Shown here: piece by piece, positions 7,929 through 13,077 of the stretch | How positions within the stretch are numbered: position 1 is the first letter of the stretch | How the letters are laid out: the number at the start of each line of letters is the position of its first letter | Made by a program: the position numbers and the translations under genes | NCBI GenBank assembly: GCA_001313065.1 | Contig: BBFD01000091.1 | Location: forward strand, 1 to 13,077 | Direction of reading: 5' to 3' | Source: Silvimonas sp. JCM 19000 | Lineage (GTDB): Bacteria; Pseudomonadota; Gammaproteobacteria; Burkholderiales; Chitinibacteraceae | Length of the DNA: 13,077 nucleotides | Notes under the pieces: generated by a model | What the model was told of the DNA's origin: nothing | Database searches by the model: none | The model's input: the letters and a program-made list of their open reading frames with translations, nothing else

Positions 7929-9597
7929 TTACATGATTTCGGCCATGCTGACCGGAAATGGATCGGCCTCATTAAAATGGCTGTTTTTTTTCCAGATACA
8001 GCTCATGGCGGGGCATATCAAAGATCAGATTAAAACGATGCAACACGCCCAATCCCACCAGCCCGGCTATGCGGTCATCGGCCGCCATGCCGCTGCGCAT
8101 GCTATGCAAATCTACGCCCAATGACGGCAAGACCACCCCATCGAGGGTAAAGCTATCCACCGTGGCACGGCGGCCAAATACGTTGCCGCCGATGCCCTCA
8201 GACAGCGTGCGCTCGGGCGTGCAACGTAAACGATTAAACAGATTATGTTGCCGCACATACGGCGCATTGATGCCCAGGCTGCCGGCATAGCCGGTATCGA
8301 GCAAATAAACGCCTTTTTTTCGCCTTCGAGATTGGCCTCCACGGTCAGGCGTTCAAAGGCATCGGATAAAACCAGTGGTCTGGCTTTGCCGCTGTAATGA
8401 AAATGCCGGGGCGGATACAGCAGCATCTGGTTGTGATCAAAATCGATTTGCACCACAAAACGTGCCAGCAAATCGGTACCGATCAGGCCTAATGAATGTT
8501 CGGCATCATCCTCGGTGGCATTCAAGCGGCCATATCAATGGTGCGGGCGTGCCATTGCTTGAGTTGCAGATTGCCCATACTCAAATCCAGCGCCTCGCTA
8601 CGACCGGTATCCACGTCGCGGCCGCCCATACCGCCGCTTTGGCCATACGGCCTGGTCTTGATCTTGAGTGTTTTGAGCACGTCTTCATTCAGCACCAGAT
8701 CAGCGCCGGTATCGAGCTGGATGTGATAACCCGGCTTGCCATTTATGGAAACCGGAATGTTGATCATGTCGTGCGCCACCGTAATGGGCACTACCGCATG
8801 ATCCGCGCCGTCGGCAATAGCCAGTCATCGGGCTCGGGCATCTGTAATTGGCGCAGCGGCTTGATCTCTGCCGCCTGATAGCGCGCGCTAAAGCTGAAGT
8901 GCCGGGCCGCAGTGGCGTAGCTATAGCTTTGCGGCAAAAAAAATAACCATTAACGGCAACCCAGTCACCCAACCAGAAAACCAGCGGCGTTTTACCTTTG
9001 AAGTGGAACACCGCGCGATCAATCAAATGGGTGTCACGGCGAAACCAGATATCAATATCCGGTACTTGTTTGCCATGGGGATGCAATACATCGCAAACGC
9101 TATCGCCACACGGCGCGCTACGCAGCCATTGGTAGGTCTGGGTAATACGCGCATTGGGCGCCAGTGCCGCCCCGCTATAAACAAACGCCATAAGTTCGAC
9201 CAGCACATTGCCGTCGGGATAATAAGTGGGGACCCCGTTGTCCATGGCCGACCACGCGCCTTGCGCATCAAAACCCTGGCGATACGGAATGCCATCCAGG
9301 TCAAAGCTGCGTTGGTAGTAACCGGTGGCGATATCGGCATACAACTCGCCTTTGTATTCCAATGGCTTGTCTTTATCGACTTCGACGCGCTGCACCACGT
9401 CGGCATGAATCGCGCGCAATTCGGTTGATGCGCCACGCCCATGGCAGCCGCGGCCTGGTCCAGCAAAGCATACAAATCGGTGCAATTTCGCTATTGGCGG
9501 CAGGGGCTGAAGCGGATGGCGTGGGGGCGGCGCCGGCAAAACTGGCGAGCGCAGCCAGCAATAGCAACAGGCTGATCAGGGATTTGAACGCGGGCAT
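7929..9597 (-). CDS. Exported retropepsin-like aspartic protease family protein with two DTG lobes
   Basis: Repaired length is about 555 residues. A clear signal peptide (MPAFKSLISLLLLLAALASF, cleavage near AGAAP) points to the periplasm or cell surface. Residues of about 40-270 form a domain with LEYKGELYADIATGYYQRSF and GFDAQGAWSAMDNG, reminiscent of beta-rich LolA-like domains. Two aspartic protease lobes follow: HIQLDTGADLVLNEDVL (Asp at about 296) and VYLLDTGYAGSLGINAPYV (Asp at about 434), each with downstream hydrophobic-Gly segments. Together they could form a pepsin-like single-chain active site; substrate unknown. Breaks: missing bases near 9478, 9433, 8815 and 8525; overlong runs at 8936-8943, 8314-8320 and 7984-7991. 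Trimming the last run by one base gives the tail YLEKNSHFNEADPFPVSMAE and the stop at 7931-7929. Left as written, the protein would end at YLEKKQPF (7972). Ribosome site is weak. Confidence 0.82.
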
Positions 9598-9739
9598 AAG
9601 TCGTATAACTTTCTTTTGATTGTGAGCGGTTGCGGGTTTACGCAGCGGTCCCAATTCTGGAAAGTCCAACTCACTTCGTCAAAAAATAGCGCGCCGCGGC
9701 GGCCGAAAATGTTGCAGCCGCGCCCGCTATTCTTATCCA
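9598..9739 (-). other. Gap between serine hydrolase and protease-like genes
   Basis: This is 142 bp of non-coding sequence between two same-strand genes. In the transcribed (minus) direction it contains GCCG/CGGC with a 3-nt loop, followed a few bases later by a T6 tract (9681-9686), a weak candidate terminator for the serine hydrolase. A purine-rich stretch precedes the downstream ATG. I see no clear promoter. Confidence 0.3.
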
Positions 9740-11212
9740 TCAATACGTCGTATTAACGGCCTGCACCACCGCGTCGATTCCGGCGGCCTGGTCTTTGACA
9801 TCGATATGCACGTGATCGCCGTTAAAAGCGAAACGAATATTGAAAGGAATGCCGCTGCGCAGCCACACCTGCTCCAGCGCCAGCGTATGGTCATCAATCC
9901 AGAAGGCGCGGGCCGCCTGTGGCTGGCCATCAATTGTATTGGTGTGCCAGGTGCCATCCAGCGCGGCCTTGAAGGTGTAGCGACCCGGTTGGGCGCCGCC
10001 CTTAATCTGTAACACTTCAACCTGATCGCTGCCAAAGCGGAATTGCCACGAATCTTTATTCGCCTGGGGCGAGCCCACGGCTTTGCCATCCAGTAATGCT
10101 TCCTGCGCCGGGTGCCGCACCGCCACCGGCGCGGGATGCGCCAATTGCGCGATACGTTGATTCAATGCGGCCCGCGCCGCGGGGTTATCCGGCAACGCGG
10201 CAGCAGCGGCAGGACGGATAAAGTACTGTAGCAATGCATCAAAATCAGGGATCGGCCCTGCTTTCAGATAATAGCGACGCGATGCAATCACCAACGAAAT
10301 ATCCTCTTGCGGCAGCACCACAATATATTGGCCACCCGCACCTTCGGCGGCATACCAGTCGCCATTGCGGGTGGTCCACCATTGCGCGCCATAAAACGCG
10401 GTATGCGGGCTATCGCTGCTGACTGGATAAAGCGGCGCGGTGGCGTAGTCCACCCATTGCCGTGGCACTAATTGTTTGCCGCCCAGATTGCCGTGTTGGC
10501 GAAACAATTCAGCAAAAGCCAGCAGATCTTTGGGCTGGGCATAAATGCCGCGTGAGCCATCCACCTGCCCTTTTCCGTTTTGATCCCAGTCCACTTTGCC
10601 AAAGCCCAATGGCTCAAACAGCTTTTGCCGGGCATAGTCTTCCAGCGGCATATGCACGGATTGCGCCACCATGGCGCCGATCAAATCAGAACCGGCGCTG
10701 TTGTAATTCCATTTTCCGATCAGCTCGGGCGGGCGCGGCAATTGCAACATAAACCGTTGCCAGTCCCCGCTATGGCGCGCCTGCCCCCAGTCCCCGAGGT
10801 CGCTCCAGAACACGCCCGATTGCATGCCCAGCAACTGGCGCAAGGTAATGGCGCGGGCATTCGGAATATCGGCGTATTGCGGCAGCACTTTGGCCACCGT
10901 GTCATCCAGCGATAATTTGCCCTCGGCGATCGCCAGCCCGGCCAGTGTGGAGGTAAAACTCTTGGCGGCCGAATTGATTTGATGCGCCGTGCCCGGCTGA
11001 AACGGCGCCGCATAGGACTCCAGCACCAATTGCCCGTGGCGCGCCAGCAATACGCAATCCGTATCGAAGCCATTGCTTTGCAGATAATCGAGCATGCGCG
11101 TCAAACGCGCCGAATCCAGCCCCTGCGATTCAGGGGTCGCTTTGGGCAATTCAATGGCTTGCGCACAGGCACAAAGCAGCCCGACGAGCAGGCTGAGCAA
11201 TAAACGCGGCAT
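9740..11212 (-). CDS. Exported serine hydrolase, beta-lactamase/penicillin-binding (class C) family
   Basis: This 490-residue protein is one of two genes in the window without a frame break. An N-terminal signal peptide (MPRLLLSLLVGLLCACAQA, cleavage after AQA) sends it to the periplasm. The catalytic serine motif is S81-A-A-K84 within HQINSAAKSFTSTLAG. The second motif is Y170-N-S in WNYNSAGSDLIG, and the third region is EGAGGQYIVVLPQ (about 290-302). This order matches the PF00144 family, which includes class C beta-lactamases, D-aminopeptidases and esterases. Beyond about residue 340 a roughly 150-residue beta-rich C-terminal domain follows. The natural substrate cannot be told from sequence, and antibiotic resistance should not be assumed. 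A good promoter lies upstream. The ribosome site is poor. It does not form an obvious functional unit with its neighbours. Confidence 0.9.
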   Translation of the reverse strand: MPRLLLSLLVGLLCACAQAIELPKATPESQGLDSARLTRMLDYLQSNGFDTDCVLLARHGQLVLESYAAPFQPGTAHQINSAAKSFTSTLAGLAIAEGKLSLDDTVAKVLPQYADIPNARAITLRQLLGMQSGVFWSDLGDWGQARHSGDWQRFMLQLPRPPELIGKWNYNSAGSDLIGAMVAQSVHMPLEDYARQKLFEPLGFGKVDWDQNGKGQVDGSRGIYAQPKDLLAFAELFRQHGNLGGKQLVPRQWVDYATAPLYPVSSDSPHTAFYGAQWWTTRNGDWYAAEGAGGQYIVVLPQEDISLVIASRRYYLKAGPIPDFDALLQYFIRPAAAAALPDNPAARAALNQRIAQLAHPAPVAVRHPAQEALLDGKAVGSPQANKDSWQFRFGSDQVEVLQIKGGAQPGRYTFKAALDGTWHTNTIDGQPQAARAFWIDDHTLALEQVWLRSGIPFNIRFAFNGDHVHIDVKDQAAGIDAVVQAVNTTY

Positions 11213-11245
11213 GGTAGAGGGCGGTGGCGGAGAGCGATGTCGCTC

Positions 11246-11274
11246 AATATAGGTCGGTAATTCTTATAAGGCAA
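11246..11274 (-). promoter_or_regulatory. Sigma-70-like promoter of the serine hydrolase gene
   Basis: Read on the minus strand, -35 TTGCCT (11274-11269) and -10 TATATT (11251-11246) are separated by exactly 17 bp. Transcription would start near 11240, leaving a leader of about 28 nt before the ATG at 11212. This is the best promoter match I found in the window. Confidence 0.6.
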
Positions 11275-11283
11275 AACCCTTAT
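11266..11283. promoter_or_regulatory. Inverted repeat over the -35, possible operator
   Basis: Arms ATAAGG (11266-11271) and CCTTAT (11278-11283) are separated by 6 bp and overlap the -35 element of the serine hydrolase promoter. A repressor bound here would block that promoter. No regulator gene is adjacent, and a 6-bp repeat can occur by chance. Confidence 0.35.
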
Positions 11284-11299
11284 TCGAGGATTTTCGTAC

Positions 11300-11322
11300 C
11301 CGGCACCCAGGCCGGCTTTTTT
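11300..11322 (+). terminator. Intrinsic terminator-like hairpin with no plus-strand gene before it
   Basis: Arms CCGGC (11300-11304) and GCCGG (11311-11315) with a 6-nt loop are followed by T6 (11317-11322), in the plus orientation. It overlaps an alternative pairing, CCAGGC (11307-11312) with GCCTGG (11326-11331), that would exclude it. It stands between two divergent genes, so no upstream coding gene explains it. It may end a short leader or small RNA, block stray transcription into the DUF748-like gene, or be chance. Confidence 0.4.
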
Positions 11323-11461
11323 CAAGCCTGGCGAGCACGCGTAGGTCGTGCCCGGAACTTGCCGTCAGTCTTTGCCGCATCTGCGCGATATCAGCCCGGC
11401 CTGCCCTAATATCAGAGTTGGCCCGGAATATTGCGGGGATAAAACAAAGAGTGAGGATGCG

Positions 11462-12564
11462 GTGGCAACACGAGGACGGCGTTGGCTATGGGGGACGGGC
11501 ATAGGCGTATTGGTGATTGCGCTATTGGGTGCGGGCGCCTGGTATTTCTATTTGTGGGAGCTGAAACAGCATGTAATTGCAGCTTTAGGCAGCACCGGCA
11601 GCGCTGAGCAGATCGAGACCGGCTGGTCCACGGTTACGCTGAGCAATGTGCGCCTGCGCGCGACCGAAGACTGGCCGGAGGGTGATACATTGCGGGCGCG
11701 GCAAGTGGTGTTCCAGTTTGATCCGGATGCGCTATTGCACAGGCAGATCCATATCCGGCAAGTGGATGTACGCGGCTATTACCTGGCGGTGCGGCGCACG
11801 GCCGAGAAAAAAAATCGCGCTATTGCCCAATCTGAAACGCCCGGATAGCGATGCCGCAGCCCCCAATAGCCGCGCCAAATTAATCGACCATGTGGTATTT
11901 GATGATGGCGATGTGGCCTTCTTTGATGAATCGATACGCAAACCGGCCTACAAAATCGTGGTCAAGCAAGTGCATGCCACCGTCGATAATTTGCAGCCGC
12001 CTGCGTTTACTGAACCCTTCCAGTTAAACCTGACCGGCAAGTTGCCCGGCAAAAAATGGCGACGGCACGGTTAAATTCGACGGCTGGATCAATAAATCCA
12101 GCAGCGACTCACAAAGCAAAACCCTGTTGAATAACGTCGATATCAGCCAGCTCGATCCTTATCTATTAAAAAAAGACCAATTCATTTGCTGATCTGAAAA
12201 AAACGCGGTAATTGATTTGAGCCTGGATGCCACCGTCAAACAAAAGCAGATCAAGGCACACGGCCAATTTACCTTGCGCCATCTGGAGCCGGTTAAAGAA
12301 CCTGGCCTGCATCCCATCAAGGCGTTGTTACGGCTGCCGGAGAAAGCCGAACTGGCGGCGCTGAAAGACAAAAAAAAGGCCAGATTACCCTCGATTACGA
12401 AGTGAGCGGACCATTGCACCAGCCCAGATTTGCCCTCACGGACAATCTGCCGCAAAAAAAATGGCGAGCGGATTGCCCAAAGTATTAGGGACCGGGGTGG
12501 AAAAAAAGCCGGCAGCGCAGTAAAGAAGACTTCGGATACCTTGCTGGACCTGATTACGCCCTAG
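11462..12564 (+). CDS. AsmA/DUF748-like membrane-anchored protein
   Basis: Repaired length is about 363 residues. It starts at GTG 11462, with GAGG (11453-11456) 5 nt upstream; no better ATG is in frame. A basic start (MATRGRRWLWG) leads into one membrane helix (about 8-30), placing the rest in the periplasm. The body has TGWSTVTLSNVRLRATEDWP, RQIHIRQVDVRGYYLAV, KLIDHVVFDDGDVAFFDESI, VKFDGWINKSSS and, near the end, GQITLDYEVSGPLHQPRFAL, the repeated beta-strand pattern of DUF748/AsmA-like proteins, which are linked to envelope lipid handling. No specific function can be given. Seven overlong A runs break the frame or probably do so (11807, 12051, 12168, 12197, 12370, 12454, 12501). Shortening them by 1, 1, 1, 2, 2, 2 and 2 restores one frame, ending SAVKKTSDTLLDLITP. 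For the last two runs, shortening only 12454 by one base also closes the frame. Confidence 0.78.
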
Positions 12565-12581
12565 CGTATTGCGCGATGGCG

Positions 12582-13077
12582 CTATCTGAACAACAAAGAC
12601 AGCGCCACCAGCGCCAGCAAGAGGGCAAAGATGCGCTGAACCGGTTCAGCGCGTAAGCGCTGCACCAGCCAGCGCCCCGCCAGCATGCCGGTGGCCACCG
12701 CCAGCACAAAGTAAAGCGTGAACGGCAGCGGCAAAGCCACGCCGTGGACCAGCGCATTGAGCACGGTGCCGATACCCACCAGCGCGATCACCATCAGCGA
12801 CGTGGCAATCACCGCGTGCAGCGGCGCGCGGGTATAGCGCTGCAGCAAGGGGACCATCACAAAGCCGCCCCCCACGCCCAACAGCCCGGACAATACGCCG
12901 GTGAGTGCGCCTACTGCGGCCAGCAACAGCGCGGTCGGCACGTTCCAGATAAAGCGACCGCTATCGGAATCAATCTGCGCGGCAAGGCGAAACTGTGCCT
13001 GGCTGGCACGCCCGCCGGCTTGACGCCATTGCCGCACGGCCACACCCGCCAGCACCAGCGCGAACAGCAGTAATAAA
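12582..13077 (-). CDS. TSUP (TauE/SafE) family permease, partial
   Basis: The C-terminal 164 residues are present; the frame is open to the right edge, so the N-terminus lies outside the window. It contains a hydrophobic segment at the edge, a basic loop, then SGLLGVGGGFVMVPLLQRY, the conserved glycine-rich motif of the second half of TSUP proteins. Further membrane helices follow and it ends FALLLALVALSLLFR. TSUP proteins are inner-membrane carriers for small anions such as sulfite, sulfoacetate or other organosulfur compounds; the substrate here is unknown. This stretch has no A/T run of five or more and no frame break. It is convergent with the DUF748-like gene, 17 bp between stops. Confidence 0.88.
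   Translation of the reverse strand, partial: LLLLFALVLAGVAVRQWRQAGGRASQAQFRLAAQIDSDSGRFIWNVPTALLLAAVGALTGVLSGLLGVGGGFVMVPLLQRYTRAPLHAVIATSLMVIALVGIGTVLNALVHGVALPLPFTLYFVLAVATGMLAGRWLVQRLRAEPVQRIFALLLALVALSLLFR

Noticed and set aside
215..9597. A decaying block of pseudogenes
   Set aside because: All breaks are one- or two-base changes, mostly at short runs. There are no point stops, larger deletions or insertions, and all key motifs survive.
10580..10915. Plus-strand open frame antisense to the serine hydrolase
   Set aside because: This is a shadow of the intact minus-strand gene, with low-complexity His/Gln-rich translation and no ribosome site.
2409..12507. Programmed frameshifting, transcriptional slippage or phase variation at the A/T runs
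   Set aside because: Almost every unrelated gene would need it, several genes many times and with mixed plus-one and plus-two shifts, together with single-base losses at G/C runs. A technical cause is far simpler.
1..13077. Mobile elements, CRISPR arrays, tRNA or rRNA genes
   Set aside because: I saw no transposase, integrase, terminal repeats, regularly spaced repeats or tRNA-like cloverleaf sequence in the window.

Overview
The window looks like part of the chromosome of a heterotrophic Gram-negative bacterium. The gene families, the moderately GC-rich coding sequence and the densely packed gene pairs suggest a betaproteobacterium. No rRNA, tRNA or other taxonomic marker is present, so this placement is inference. 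I recognise eleven protein genes, one of them cut by the right edge.

Layout: (a) 1-214 is unassigned sequence with two hairpins. (b) 215-1813 holds an atypical short-chain dehydrogenase (minus) divergent from a LysR-type regulator (plus). (c) 1810-7922 is a sugar uptake and hydrolysis locus. On the minus strand, in transcription order, it has a periplasmic solute-binding protein, two CUT1-type ABC permeases and a GH127 (DUF1680) beta-L-arabinofuranosidase-like enzyme. An AraC-type regulator is divergent from it. (d) 7929-9597 (minus) is an exported protein with two retropepsin-like aspartic protease lobes. (e) 9740-11212 (minus) is an exported serine hydrolase of the beta-lactamase/penicillin-binding family. 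(f) 11462-12564 (plus) is an inner-membrane-anchored AsmA/DUF748-like protein. (g) 12582 to the right edge (minus) is a partial TSUP (TauE/SafE) permease.

How the genes work together: the binding protein would capture an oligosaccharide in the periplasm. The two permeases would carry it inward, powered by an ATPase that is not encoded here. The GH127 enzyme has no signal peptide and would remove beta-L-arabinofuranosyl units in the cytoplasm. The AraC regulator probably senses the sugar and controls the operon from the shared 209-bp gap. A 9-bp GC hairpin lies between the binding-protein gene and the first permease gene, where it could raise binding-protein expression relative to the permeases.

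The main caveat is frame integrity. Nine of the eleven genes are broken by small frameshifts. The window has 24 A/T runs of six to eight bases and none of exactly five, and nearly every coding run sits on a frame break. Most other breaks are single-base losses in short G/C runs. Reading across them restores full-length proteins with conserved motifs and family-typical lengths. I therefore annotate these genes as CDS with probable sequencing errors rather than as pseudogenes. I did not find a convincing new biological system; the content is an accessory sugar locus with ordinary neighbours.
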